From: Firmicutes bacterium HGW-Firmicutes-14
GTDB lineage: Bacteria; Bacillota; Thermincolia; Thermincolales; UBA2595
Assembly (NCBI GenBank): GCA_002840275.1
Contig: PHAB01000003.1
Location: 186,001-250,000 of the forward strand
Direction: 5' to 3'
Length of the DNA stretch: 64,000 bases
Shown piece by piece: positions 1 through 10,390 of the stretch. Under the pieces are notes generated by a model. The model was not told the origin of the DNA. It was given only the letters and a program-made list of their open reading frames with translations, and searched no databases. A program made the position numbers and the translations under genes. Every line of letters starts with the position of its first letter. The first letter of the stretch is position 1.

Positions 1-1
1 T

Positions 2-2383
2 AAAGACTATGACATACCTGTTTTTATTGACACAAAGAAAAAAGTGATGCATCATCCATTGGTGGAACTTATCCGGTCTGCTCTGGAAACGGTCATCAAA
101 AAATGGTCTTATGAGCCTGTTTTTCGTTATCTTAAAACTGACTTAGTCCCCGTTGACCGGGATGAGGTTTTCCTTTTGGAAAATTACTGCCTCGCCCACG
201 GGATAAGAGGAAACAGGTGGGTTGACGGAAAAGACTGGCAGTACCGGCGCCATTATACCCTGGGTGAGGATAATGATATAAGCGAAAAAGAAAAAGCAGA
301 CCTTGTTCTGATTAATGATATCAGGGAAAAAGCTTCCAAAGCCCTGGCGGACTTTAACGATAGAGTTTCCTTATGTCATACGGTTCGCGGGGTCACAGAG
401 GCTCTGTTCATTCTTCTGGAGGACCTGAAAGCACACGAAACTATAAATGAATGGAAAACCAAAGCCGAGATGGAAGGGAACCTGGAAAAAGCCAGGGAAC
501 ACGCTCAGATATGGTCCGGCCTAATAAGCCTTTTCGATGAACTGGTTGAAGCCCTGGGAAATGAGGAAATGGCCCTTGACACATATGCCGGAATAATTGA
601 TTCCGGTTTGGAATCCATGACTATCGGTATGATTCCTCCCGGATTGGACCAGGTTATTGCCGGTTCCCCTGACCGATCCAGAAATCCCGATACTGCGGCA
701 GCCTTTCTGTTAGGCGCTGTAGAGGGAGTTATTCCGGCCAGGATTTCAGATGATGGGATTTTCAATAACACCGAAAGAGAAAAACTTGCTTCGGCAGGAG
801 CTGCCATTGCCCCGGGAAGCAGGCACAGGGTATTTGAAGAAAACTATATCGTCTATATGGCTGTAACCCGGGCAGGGAAAAGGCTCATATTAAGCTTCCC
901 CATGGCAGATGATGAAGGAAAGACCCTTCTGCCATCCCCCGTTATATCAGGAATCAAGAAACTGTTCCCCGGTGTAAAAGAAAGATTTATTCAGGTCGAA
1001 CCCCTCACCGGTGATACAGAGGAATGCACCGGATTTGTTGTCCATCCTGTTCCGGCCTTAACCTATCTTACATCCAGGCTGCGGGAAGCAAAAAGCGGGA
1101 ACAAAATGAATCCTGTCTGGTGGGACCTCTACAACTGGTATATGGGAAGCAGTATAAAAGAAAAAGCTGCCAGGGTCATAAGTTCCGTTTTTCACTCAAA
1201 TACTGCCAGGACCCTGTCGGCAGATAAATGCCGGTCCCTTTATGGAACCCCGGTAAAAACCAGTGTTTCCAGGGTTGAGAAATACATATCCTGTCCTTTT
1301 GCTCACTACTCAGCATATGGTCTCAGGTTGCAAGACAGGCAAATATATCGCCTGGAGGCCCCTGACATGGGGGAATTCTTTCATGCGGCCCTTAAGTGTT
1401 TTACCGAAGAACAGGCCAAAATGCAGGTGGACTGGGGCCGGCTTGACCGGGAAGAATGCATCCGTATCGCCGGGAAAATCGTTTCCGAACTTGCTCCCAG
1501 TCTGCAGAATGAGATTCTCTTAAGTTCCGCCCGGTACCGTTACCTGACAGGTAAGCTTAACAGGGCTGTAACCAGGGCGGTTTTGACCCTTGGTGAACAT
1601 GCCCGGTTAGGGAATTTCAGGCCGGTAGGGGTTGAGGTGTCCTTCGGCCCCGGCACCCGGTTCCCCCACACGCAGATTGAGCTTCCCGGGGGGGATTCTC
1701 TGGCCCTGACAGGCAGGATTGACCGTCTGGATGTGTTCGAGGATGAAGATAATATTTACCTGAGGGTTATAGACTATAAATCAAGTGATCAGAATATAAA
1801 GCCTGAAGACATCTTCCACGGGGTCAGGCTTCAACTCCTGACTTACCTTCATATAGCCGTAGAGCATTATTCCATGCTGACAGGCAAAAAAGTGAAGCCT
1901 GCAGGGATTTTTTACTTTACCGTTTTGGACCCCTTTGTTACAGGTGCGGGCCCGTTAGCCCCGGAAGAAGTGGAAAGGTCAGTACTGGCCAGGCTTAAAA
2001 TGAAAGGTCTTCTGCTGGAAGATTTAGATGTATTTAAAATGATGGACTCTTCGGTTGAATCGGGATGGTCAACCCTGTTCCCGGTCGGCATCACAAAAAA
2101 CGGTTCATTTTATGAAAGTGCCCCTGTTATCAGTGAGGAAAAGTTTGAACTGCTGCGCAGCTATCTGAAAAAAATGTTTGCCGAAGCGGGATCAAATATT
2201 CTTAAAGGGGATGTCAGAATATCCCCTTATAAAACCCGTTCGGAAGATGCATGCAGGTACTGTTCCTTCCGGCCTGTATGCAAATTTGACCTGTTGGTTG
2301 AGGGGAACAAATACAGGGTTCTGCCGCAGGTCTCAGACAACTTATGGGACCTGTTAGCCGGAAAGGAGGTAACCAATGGGTGA
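2..2383 (+). CDS. addB: AddB, helicase-nuclease subunit B (5' end outside window)
   Basis: Second subunit of the AddAB helicase-nuclease, which resects double-strand breaks for RecA-dependent repair. The reading frame is open from base 2, and the residues before the first possible start (PVFIDTKKKVMHHPLVEL) are typical mid-protein AddB sequence. So the gene continues to the left; about 790 of the usual 1100-1150 residues are visible. The C-terminal RecB-type nuclease is intact: GRIDRLD near 1712 and VIDYKSS near 1770. The Fe-S cluster that pins the nuclease together is represented by a Cys in SCPFAHY (about 1292) and CRYCSFRPVC near the C-terminus. The stop overlaps the addA start by 8 bases, so the two are translationally coupled. 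Confidence 0.95.
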   Translation, partial: KDYDIPVFIDTKKKVMHHPLVELIRSALETVIKKWSYEPVFRYLKTDLVPVDRDEVFLLENYCLAHGIRGNRWVDGKDWQYRRHYTLGEDNDISEKEKADLVLINDIREKASKALADFNDRVSLCHTVRGVTEALFILLEDLKAHETINEWKTKAEMEGNLEKAREHAQIWSGLISLFDELVEALGNEEMALDTYAGIIDSGLESMTIGMIPPGLDQVIAGSPDRSRNPDTAAAFLLGAVEGVIPARISDDGIFNNTEREKLASAGAAIAPGSRHRVFEENYIVYMAVTRAGKRLILSFPMADDEGKTLLPSPVISGIKKLFPGVKERFIQVEPLTGDTEECTGFVVHPVPALTYLTSRLREAKSGNKMNPVWWDLYNWYMGSSIKEKAARVISSVFHSNTARTLSADKCRSLYGTPVKTSVSRVEKYISCPFAHYSAYGLRLQDRQIYRLEAPDMGEFFHAALKCFTEEQAKMQVDWGRLDREECIRIAGKIVSELAPSLQNEILLSSARYRYLTGKLNRAVTRAVLTLGEHARLGNFRPVGVEVSFGPGTRFPHTQIELPGGDSLALTGRIDRLDVFEDEDNIYLRVIDYKSSDQNIKPEDIFHGVRLQLLTYLHIAVEHYSMLTGKKVKPAGIFYFTVLDPFVTGAGPLAPEEVERSVLARLKMKGLLLEDLDVFKMMDSSVESGWSTLFPVGITKNGSFYESAPVISEEKFELLRSYLKKMFAEAGSNILKGDVRISPYKTRSEDACRYCSFRPVCKFDLLVEGNKYRVLPQVSDNLWDLLAGKEVTNG

Positions 2384-5300
2384 CTCCAAGTGGACTCCTG
2401 AACAAAGAGAAGCAATTTCTGCCAGGGGCTGCAGCCTATTGGTGGCCGCCGCTGCCGGTGCCGGTAAGACGGCAGTGCTGGTTGAGCGTATTATCAGGCG
2501 CATAACTGATGAAACAGACCCGGTTGATGTAGACAAACTTCTTGTGGTTACTTTTACAAAAGCTGCTGCTGCGGAAATGCGGGAAAGGATAAGTTCCGCC
2601 ATCACGGCGGAATTGACTGCAAAACCTCATTCCCGACATCTCAGCCGCCAGCTGACCCTTCTTAACAGGGCCTCAATTACGACGATACACTCCTTCTGTC
2701 TCGATATCCTGAAACAGTATTTCCATAAGATAGACCTTGATCCTGTCTTCCGGGTAGCAGATGAAACAGAAACCGCCCTCCTGCGGCTGGAAACCCTGGA
2801 GGAGATGTTTGAGGACTTTTACGCCCATGAAAACCAGGATTTTTTTCACCTGGTTGATGCCTTTGGCGGGGACAGGGATGACGTGTTTTTGCAGGGAACG
2901 GTGCTTAAACTCCTGGACTTTGCGCGGAGCAACCCGTGGCCTGAAGAATGGCTGAAGAACCTTCCGGAAAATTACAACTGCACAGAGGGGGTACCCCTGG
3001 AAGAACTGCCGTGGGGCAGGACTATTCTTGATTTTGTCAGCATTCAGCTGGCCGGCTGCCGCAGCAGGCTGGAACGAGGTCTGGTCAAAGCCTCGTCTCC
3101 AGGGGGACCGGCTTCTTATATTGAGAACCTGGTCCATGACCTGGCTATAGTGGATGACCTCATCAGGGCGGTTTCGATTTCCTGGGAGGAAGCATATACT
3201 GTCTTTTCAGGTATAGAATTGATAAAGCTGAATTCATGCCGGGACAAGAATGTTGATGAACAGTTAAAGCAGGGGGTTAAAAACCTCAGGGATGAAGTGA
3301 AAAAAGCCTTGACAAACATAAAAAAAGATTACTTTTCCAGGCCCTCCGGAGAACTTCTTGCAGACCTGAAACTGGTCGCTCCCATGGCCAGAACCCTTTC
3401 AGAACTGACACTGGAGTTTGGCTCCCGGTACCAAAAGGCCAAGACAGAAAAATCAATTCTGGACTTTTCCGACCTGGAACACCTTTGCCTTAAAGCGCTC
3501 CTTGATGAAGGTTCAGCGCCTGGCAGGTTAATACCATCCCAGGCAGCGTGTGAATTAAGGGAACATTTCATTGAAGTCCTTGTAGATGAATACCAGGACA
3601 TCAATGATGTCCAGGAGTCAATATTGCAGCTCGTTTCCAGGGATGATTACAGTGGTCCCAACCTGTTTATGGTGGGAGACGTAAAACAGAGCATTTACCG
3701 GTTCCGCCTGGCTGAACCTTCTCTGTTCATGAAAAAATATGCAGAATACCCCAGGGACAAAGGCGGTCTGTCCCTGGGCATCGACCTGTCAGTGAACTTC
3801 CGCAGCAGAAGGGAAGTTGTGGATACGGTCAATTACATATTCCGCCAGTTGATGACAGGTGGGTTAAGTGAAATCAAATATGATGCGAAGGCGGAGCTTG
3901 TATTTGGCGCTGATTACCCGGAGGAACCGGCGGATAACGGACCGGTAAAGAACCCCGGGACGACCGAGATATACCTGCTTGACCGCCTTGAAGATGCGAT
4001 GCCAGGGGCAGAACATGGTGAAATTGACGCTGTACAGAGAGAAGCCCGGCTGATAGCCAATAGAATCAGAAAAATGGTTTCCGGGGACGAAGAACACCCC
4101 GGTCCGGAATTTTATATTAATGACAGGAAAATGGGCTGTCCGAGACCTGTGAGTTACAGGGATATTGTGGTCCTTCTGAGGACTACCAAAAGCACTGTCA
4201 ATACGTTCCTGGAAGAATTCCGGGCAGCTGGGCTGCCAGCCTTCGCTGATACAGGAACAGGCTATTTCGAGGCAACCGAGGTCCATACAATGATGTCCCT
4301 GCTTAAAATTATCGATAACCCCAGGCAGGATATCCCCCTGGCAGCGGTACTCAGGTCCCCGGTCGCCGGCCTCGATGCCGGAGAGTTGGCGGAAATCAGG
4401 CTTTGTGACACCGAAGGAGGCTTCTATGACGCAATCATCAGGTTTGCCGTCATGTACCTGGCAGGAAATATCTCCGGTGAGACAGGGAAAAAGGTTTCCG
4501 GATTTCTGGCAAAACTGGATAGTTGGCGTACAATTGCCCGCCAGGGGACTCTTTCCGAACTGGTGTGGCGGCTCTATAATGAAACGGATTTCTATGCATA
4601 TGTGGGCGGACTGCCGGGGGGTTCCGACCGCCAGGCTAATCTCAGGTCATTGTACCACAAGGCCAGGCAGTTTGAATCAGCAGGTTTCAGAGGATTGTTC
4701 AGGTTCCTCCGTTTTTACGAACGTTTCCTTGATACCGGCAGTGACCTGGGCACAGCCCGGGCACTGGGAGAGAATGAGGATGTGGTAAGGGTTCTCAGTA
4801 TACATAAAAGTAAGGGGCTGGAGTTCCCGGTCGTTTTTGTTGCCGGACTGGGGAAACAGTTTAATTTTACCGACCTGACCCAAAGGTTTCAGGTCCACAA
4901 AGAGCTGGGCCTGGGCCTGCCTGTGGTGGACCTGGACCTCAGGCTTGTCTACCCCTCAATTGCCCAATCTGCAGTGAAAAGAAAGCTGCACCTGGAACTC
5001 CTGGCGGAAGAGATGCGTATTCTTTATGTGGCCCTGACCCGGGCCCGGGAAAAACTTATCCTTGCCGGTTCTGCCCGGGACCTGAAGAGATCTGCGGAAA
5101 AATGGGGTGAAAATGTTCCCCTCAAAGGCTGGCCCCTGCCTGAAACGGAACTGGTCCAGGCAAAAAGTTATCTTGATTGGATTGGCCCCGCAATTATGCG
5201 GCACACAGACGGCGCACCACTGATAATCTATGCCGGTGAAATTGATAAGTCCTTATTCCTGATTCCTGAAACATCCCTTGCCAACCCGGAATTATTGGAA

Positions 5301-6050
5301 TCAGTAAAGGAATTCAAGCAGGTAGATAAAGGGGGCGGCCACCTGGATACCCTGTCCAGGCAGCTTAATTGGCAATATCCGTTCAGGAACCTGGCGGCCA
5401 AACCGGCAAAATCATCGGTAACAGAACTAAAAAGACTGTTTGCCGGGGACCTGGCAGGGGAGGAAACAAATATATTATATTCTTCCCGGCCTGTCACCAG
5501 GCCGCAGTTCCTGCAGCAATCAACAGGCCTTTCCGCAGCAGAGAGAGGAACCGCAATGCACACGGTAATGCAGCATCTTGACCTGGGTTCAGAAATAAAC
5601 GTGGAAACTGTCAGCAGCCAGCTAAACCGGCTTGTGGACAGGGAAATTATTTCCGCGGAAGCAGCCGGATCAGTTGATATAAGGTCAATCACGGCATTTT
5701 TCGAATCTGACCTGGGACAGAGGATGCTGAAAGCGGAAAATGTCAGAAGTGAAGTACCCTTTACCATGGCTGTCCCTGTCTCCATTGTTTACAGTGACCT
5801 GGAAGGCTGTGAAGATGAAATGCTTTTGGTACAGGGCGTCATTGACTGCCTTTTGGACGAAGGGGACGGAGTGGTGATAATCGATTATAAGACTGACCGC
5901 GTGTCAGCAGGAGAAACAGAGGAGGCTGCCGGGAATTACAGGGGACAGTTGAATCTTTATGCTTCCGCTGTAGAAGATATTTTAAGGAAACCGGTCAAAG
6001 AAAAGTACCTGTATTTTTTTGTTCCGGGAGTGGAAATAAAATGCTGTTAA
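2376..6050 (+). CDS. addA: AddA, helicase-nuclease subunit A
   Basis: UvrD/RecB-type helicase plus nuclease subunit of AddAB, 1224 residues, the normal AddA length. The Walker A motif GAGKTA lies near residue 28. The helicase II motif VDEYQD is near residue 402, followed by GDVKQSIYRFR (motif III region) and SIHKSKGLEFPVVF (motif V region). The C-terminal nuclease carries VIIDYKTD near residue 1168. The start overlaps the end of addB. The order addB-addA-sbcD-sbcC is common in Clostridia and makes one repair operon here. No frame disruption is seen. Confidence 0.96.
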   Translation: MGDSKWTPEQREAISARGCSLLVAAAAGAGKTAVLVERIIRRITDETDPVDVDKLLVVTFTKAAAAEMRERISSAITAELTAKPHSRHLSRQLTLLNRASITTIHSFCLDILKQYFHKIDLDPVFRVADETETALLRLETLEEMFEDFYAHENQDFFHLVDAFGGDRDDVFLQGTVLKLLDFARSNPWPEEWLKNLPENYNCTEGVPLEELPWGRTILDFVSIQLAGCRSRLERGLVKASSPGGPASYIENLVHDLAIVDDLIRAVSISWEEAYTVFSGIELIKLNSCRDKNVDEQLKQGVKNLRDEVKKALTNIKKDYFSRPSGELLADLKLVAPMARTLSELTLEFGSRYQKAKTEKSILDFSDLEHLCLKALLDEGSAPGRLIPSQAACELREHFIEVLVDEYQDINDVQESILQLVSRDDYSGPNLFMVGDVKQSIYRFRLAEPSLFMKKYAEYPRDKGGLSLGIDLSVNFRSRREVVDTVNYIFRQLMTGGLSEIKYDAKAELVFGADYPEEPADNGPVKNPGTTEIYLLDRLEDAMPGAEHGEIDAVQREARLIANRIRKMVSGDEEHPGPEFYINDRKMGCPRPVSYRDIVVLLRTTKSTVNTFLEEFRAAGLPAFADTGTGYFEATEVHTMMSLLKIIDNPRQDIPLAAVLRSPVAGLDAGELAEIRLCDTEGGFYDAIIRFAVMYLAGNISGETGKKVSGFLAKLDSWRTIARQGTLSELVWRLYNETDFYAYVGGLPGGSDRQANLRSLYHKARQFESAGFRGLFRFLRFYERFLDTGSDLGTARALGENEDVVRVLSIHKSKGLEFPVVFVAGLGKQFNFTDLTQRFQVHKELGLGLPVVDLDLRLVYPSIAQSAVKRKLHLELLAEEMRILYVALTRAREKLILAGSARDLKRSAEKWGENVPLKGWPLPETELVQAKSYLDWIGPAIMRHTDGAPLIIYAGEIDKSLFLIPETSLANPELLESVKEFKQVDKGGGHLDTLSRQLNWQYPFRNLAAKPAKSSVTELKRLFAGDLAGEETNILYSSRPVTRPQFLQQSTGLSAAERGTAMHTVMQHLDLGSEINVETVSSQLNRLVDREIISAEAAGSVDIRSITAFFESDLGQRMLKAENVRSEVPFTMAVPVSIVYSDLEGCEDEMLLVQGVIDCLLDEGDGVVIIDYKTDRVSAGETEEAAGNYRGQLNLYASAVEDILRKPVKEKYLYFFVPGVEIKCC

Positions 6051-6080
6051 ACAGTATTCAACAAAGCGGAGGGGACCGGC

Positions 6081-7394
6081 TTGAAAAAAGTAAGTTTTAT
6101 CCACACCAGTGATATTCACCTGGGGCATCAGCAATTTAACCTGGAAGAACGGTTTCATGACTTTGCCCGGGCCTTCCGGGATGTGGTTGATTATGCCCTT
6201 GATAAAAAAGTTGATTTCATGGTTATTGGAGGTGACTTTTTCCATAAGAGGGCCATAAATGCCGAAACCCTCAGGCAGGCCATGGAACTCCTTCAGCCTC
6301 TTAAGGAGTCCGGAATTCCGGTAATATGTATCGAGGGCAATCACGACAAGGCCTTTTACCAGGACCGGAGCTCATGGTTAAAACTACTAAACAGCCTTGG
6401 TTATATCCGGCTGCTTAAACCAGTGGTCTCTGAAGGGAAAATGGCTGTCACAGACTGGGTTCCTGAAGGGGATGGGTGTGTCACCCTTGTGGGCGGAATC
6501 AGGTTGATAGGACTTGGATACCTGGGGGTGACGACAGAGCAGAGACTTCTGGAAATTGGGGAACAGATTGAACCATCACATAACTTCACGGTCCTCGTTC
6601 TGCATGCCGCCGTCAATAAGTTCCTGGAAAAAGACCTGGGCGGGATTAGAAAAGAAGCGCTTGATCCCCTCAGGGAAAAAATAGATTATCTGGCCCTCGG
6701 GCATATCCACACAAGGGAAGAAGACGGGTGGTTTTATAATCCCGGTTCCCTGGAAAACTGCCACATTGATGAAGCCAGGGAAGGTCGTGAAAAGGGCTTT
6801 TACCATGTTACCGTCACGGCCAGGGAAAAAGAAGTCCTGTACATACCCTCCGGGCCCCGTCCGGTCAGACTCATCAGTATTGATATATCCGGCGCTGAAG
6901 ACCCAGAAGAAGTTTACAGTATAGTCCGCCGGTCACTGGATGCACTTGTTCCGGAAACAGGCGTCAGGCCAATGGTCCAGGTTATACTTAAAGGGGAGAT
7001 AGATTTTTCCGCCCTGGCAATTGACACAACAGCCATCTCCCGGGAAATAAAGGAAAAGGGTGACTGCCTGTATGTTGAAGTACAAAACAATGCCAACCTG
7101 CCTGAAAGCGACGGGGCTGACCCCTTATCGGAAACAGTAAACCGGCCCCAGATAGAACGCAAGGTGCTGGGCCAGCTGGTTCGCCGCAGGTTCCCCCAAT
7201 ATAAAGACTGCCAGGATGACCTGGTAAACCTGATTGTCCGGATCAAAGAATCGGCCCTTGCCGGGGAAAGTCCCGAAGAGATAATTGAGGAAATATCGTT
7301 AATAGCCAGGGACCTCCCTGACTTGGACAGGGATTCTTGCGGCGAGGGAGAAGCAGCCGCATCCGCAGCCGGGGGTGAAGATATTGAAGATTAA
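6081..7394 (+). CDS. sbcD: SbcD-like DNA repair exonuclease (Mre11 family)
   Basis: Calcineurin-fold Mn-dependent nuclease, the Mre11 partner of SbcC, which opens hairpins and processes DNA ends. Metallophosphoesterase motifs are all present: SDIHLGH near the N-terminus, GGDFFHK, GNHDK, and GHIHTREEDG. At 437 residues it is longer than many SbcD proteins because of a C-terminal tail. TTG start at 6081 is chosen because a GGAGGGG-type ribosome site lies at about 6067-6074 and the DxH motif begins a few residues later. It lies 30 bases after addA and overlaps sbcC by 20 bases. Confidence 0.9.
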   Translation: MKKVSFIHTSDIHLGHQQFNLEERFHDFARAFRDVVDYALDKKVDFMVIGGDFFHKRAINAETLRQAMELLQPLKESGIPVICIEGNHDKAFYQDRSSWLKLLNSLGYIRLLKPVVSEGKMAVTDWVPEGDGCVTLVGGIRLIGLGYLGVTTEQRLLEIGEQIEPSHNFTVLVLHAAVNKFLEKDLGGIRKEALDPLREKIDYLALGHIHTREEDGWFYNPGSLENCHIDEAREGREKGFYHVTVTAREKEVLYIPSGPRPVRLISIDISGAEDPEEVYSIVRRSLDALVPETGVRPMVQVILKGEIDFSALAIDTTAISREIKEKGDCLYVEVQNNANLPESDGADPLSETVNRPQIERKVLGQLVRRRFPQYKDCQDDLVNLIVRIKESALAGESPEEIIEEISLIARDLPDLDRDSCGEGEAAASAAGGEDIED

Positions 7395-10305
7395 AAAAAT
7401 CAGGCTCCAGAACATTAAGAGTTATACCGACCAGGAAATTACTTTTCAGGATGGAGTAAATTTTATTTCCGGCATTAACGGCGCCGGTAAGTCAACAGTT
7501 ATCGAGGCTTTGGGTTTCGCTCTGTTCGATTTTAACCCCGGGACCGTGGGAGAATTCATCCGCTATGGGGCCAAATCAGGGTCAATTACCGTGGAATTCT
7601 GCGGCGATGACGAACGTGAATACAGGGTTATTAGGAAACTAAGGAAAGTGGGGACAAGCTCCCAGTGGACCGTTTATGACCTGGAAAACGATAGTGAGCT
7701 TGACCTCCACGGTGCCAAAGACGTAATTGAATGGCTAAAGGAGGCCCTGGGTGTTGACAGGGATATAGAACTTGACCAGCTGTTCCAGGACGTTATAGGT
7801 GTCCCCCAGGGCACCTTTATTGGTCCTTTCCTTGAAACACCCGCAGTGCGCAAAAAAAAGTTTGACAGTATATTAAAAGTAGAGCAGTACAGGGATGCCT
7901 ATAATAATACAGCCAGATCGGTCAGCATTTTAAAAGAGAGGTTAAACCAAAAAGACCGGGAGAAGGCCATTAAGAATGAACAGGTGAAAAACTACGAAAT
8001 AGTCTCTGAACAGGCTTTGGAGATCAAAAGACAGATTGACCTGATTACAGAAAAGATTGCCCGCCTTGAAGAACAAATATCCCTGAAGGAAAAGAAGGCC
8101 GGCGATTTGGATGAGGTTAAAAAACGGATTGATGAGGCCGATGGCGAAATAAAGGTCCTTAAAGCAACCGGGGAAGCGCTGGCCCAGAAGAAAACCGACC
8201 TGGATAAAAATCTGGCCAGGGCCCTGGAAGCAAGAAATATGGTGCAGCATTCTGAGGATGGATATAAGAAATACCTGGAAATTGAACAGGAACTTCTGGG
8301 TTTGGAGAAAAAGAGAAGGACCAGGGAAGGCCTGGAAAAAGAATACAACCGTCTCAGACAGGAAATAGTTGGTATCTATTCATCGATTAAGGAGAGGGAA
8401 GCGGGTCACTCCAGGCTCAGACAGGAGATCACAGCTGAAAAGGAAAGCATAACTGTCCGGATGAAAGAACTGTCATTAAAAACAGAATCTCTGCAAATTG
8501 AACTGGAACAGGCTAAAGCAGGGCAAGCCAGGCTGTCAAACTGGAAACAGGCAGAGAAGACCATAGAAAGCCTTGTCCGGGACCTGGGAATAATCTGCCG
8601 GGATATCAAGTCAAATCTCACCCAGGCCAAAGAAATCCAAAACGAACAAAACCGGCTAAAGGCCCGCCTTAACGAAATGGAATCAATAGAAAAACTTGCT
8701 TCAACTTATGAGGAAAAAGAAAAATCCCTGGCCAGGGCGAGGGAGGAATATGAGGTTCTCAAGTCACGCATTCAGGCTCTGGAGAAAAACAGGAAACAGT
8801 CGGAAGGTGGATTGTGTCCCTTCCTCAACAGTCCGTGCCTTAATGTTGAGGGAAACCTGGATGAATATTTTTGCTCCCAGATAGAAGAAACCAGGAACAA
8901 AATGCAGTCTCTCAGCGAACGAGGGCAAATGCTGAAACTGGAATTTTCCGAAGCGCAAAAGGCAAGGGATATACTGATAACAATGCGGGCAGAAAAGGAG
9001 CGCCTGCTGGATTTGGCCTCCAGCATATTAAAATTAGAAAAGGACAATCAAAGGCTTTTCGATGAAGCCTCTAAGTTACCTGTTAGGAGGGAAGCAGAAA
9101 ACTTAATCAGGGAATCAGGAATACCTTTTGATAAAAAAGACTGCCTGTTTAATGATATTGACAGCATTTTAATCTCCCTGGAAGGTTTCCTGGAACAATC
9201 GGCTGAGAAAAGGCATGCTGAAGAAAAAGCCCTTTTAGAAGAAATAAATGAAAGGTCAGACAGACTTGCCAGGACGGAATCTGATTATCAAAATGCTGAA
9301 AAACGCCTGAAACAGATTTCAATCAGGGAAGACGAACTGGGGCGGGAAGAGGCTGCAGTCAGGGAAGAAGCCGAAAGGTCCCGCAAAATGCAGGAACAGG
9401 CTGATTCTATAAAAACAAACCTGGATTCATATACAGGTCTTAATGAAGAGTTGGAAAAGGCCAGGGATGAGCAGTCGGGATGCAGGACTGATTATGAAAC
9501 TTATATGAAATATAAATCTGAAGCTGATAAAACTGAAGTCCTTGAATTCGATAAAAAAAGAGTCATAGACCAGATTACAGAAAACAGCGATCAAATAAAA
9601 AGGCTCCAAAGCGCCAGGGACCAACTATTATCGGGGTTTAACCCGGAAGAATACCTTAAGCTGAAGGATGACCTGGATAAAACAAGGCAGGAACATGCTG
9701 CAGAAAAACAAATCCTTATTGAACGAAGGAAGGATTACGATGAACACAAGTCCCTTTTAGGAGTGATGGAAATTACTATTAAAGAGATTGAAGTACTGGA
9801 GAAGGAAATGGCAGCTGACCACAGGACCATGAACCTCCTGAACATAGTAAGAAGTGTCCTGAACTCCGCAGGACCGCCTATAGCCAGGATATACCTGGAA
9901 AACCTGTCCCGGGAGGCCAATGACCTTTACAGGCAGGTTTCCAGAGAAAATGTCATCCTTGAATGGCGGGAGGGTTATGATGTCGCCCTTATGGACAACT
10001 TTGACGGCCGGAAAAGGGAACGGGTCTTCAGGCAGTTCTCCGGAGGTGAACAGATGACTGCCGCCCTGGCCATAAGACTGGCGCTTCTAAAGCAGCAATC
10101 CAGGGTCAATGTGGGATTTTTTGATGAACCCACTGCCAATCTGGATTCCGAACGGAGGATGAACCTTGCGGAAACAATTCCCCTGGTAACCGGTGGTTTC
10201 AGTCAGATATTCATTATAAGTCATGATGATACTTTTGACGCCATGACAGACAATGTTATCCACCTGCAGAAAGACAACAATGATGGGTCCCATATTTCGG
10301 GATAA
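7375..10305 (+). CDS. sbcC: SbcC/Rad50-like SMC-type ATPase
   Basis: SMC-like ATPase partner of the SbcD nuclease, 976 residues. The N-terminal P-loop is GINGAGKST. A long coiled coil, rich in Glu, Lys, Arg and Leu, covers roughly residues 190-820. The C-terminal half-ATPase has the signature FSGGEQMTAALAIRLAL and Walker B FFDEPTANLDSE. The apex of the coil, near residue 482, is CPFLNSPC, where Rad50 proteins have a CxxC zinc hook; the spacing here is CX6C. GTG start at 7375 lies inside the end of sbcD, so the two are translationally coupled. Confidence 0.92.
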   Translation: MKILKIKKIRLQNIKSYTDQEITFQDGVNFISGINGAGKSTVIEALGFALFDFNPGTVGEFIRYGAKSGSITVEFCGDDEREYRVIRKLRKVGTSSQWTVYDLENDSELDLHGAKDVIEWLKEALGVDRDIELDQLFQDVIGVPQGTFIGPFLETPAVRKKKFDSILKVEQYRDAYNNTARSVSILKERLNQKDREKAIKNEQVKNYEIVSEQALEIKRQIDLITEKIARLEEQISLKEKKAGDLDEVKKRIDEADGEIKVLKATGEALAQKKTDLDKNLARALEARNMVQHSEDGYKKYLEIEQELLGLEKKRRTREGLEKEYNRLRQEIVGIYSSIKEREAGHSRLRQEITAEKESITVRMKELSLKTESLQIELEQAKAGQARLSNWKQAEKTIESLVRDLGIICRDIKSNLTQAKEIQNEQNRLKARLNEMESIEKLASTYEEKEKSLARAREEYEVLKSRIQALEKNRKQSEGGLCPFLNSPCLNVEGNLDEYFCSQIEETRNKMQSLSERGQMLKLEFSEAQKARDILITMRAEKERLLDLASSILKLEKDNQRLFDEASKLPVRREAENLIRESGIPFDKKDCLFNDIDSILISLEGFLEQSAEKRHAEEKALLEEINERSDRLARTESDYQNAEKRLKQISIREDELGREEAAVREEAERSRKMQEQADSIKTNLDSYTGLNEELEKARDEQSGCRTDYETYMKYKSEADKTEVLEFDKKRVIDQITENSDQIKRLQSARDQLLSGFNPEEYLKLKDDLDKTRQEHAAEKQILIERRKDYDEHKSLLGVMEITIKEIEVLEKEMAADHRTMNLLNIVRSVLNSAGPPIARIYLENLSREANDLYRQVSRENVILEWREGYDVALMDNFDGRKRERVFRQFSGGEQMTAALAIRLALLKQQSRVNVGFFDEPTANLDSERRMNLAETIPLVTGGFSQIFIISHDDTFDAMTDNVIHLQKDNNDGSHISG

Positions 10306-10390
10306 AGATATTCAACATCCAACCCCCAGTCATGATTCAACAACTTTCTTCATATGTTTTAAATATACACCAAAGTAAGGGGGGTTGTGA

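Noticed and set aside
5228-5785. 185-codon minus-strand frame
   Set aside because: Antisense shadow within addA.
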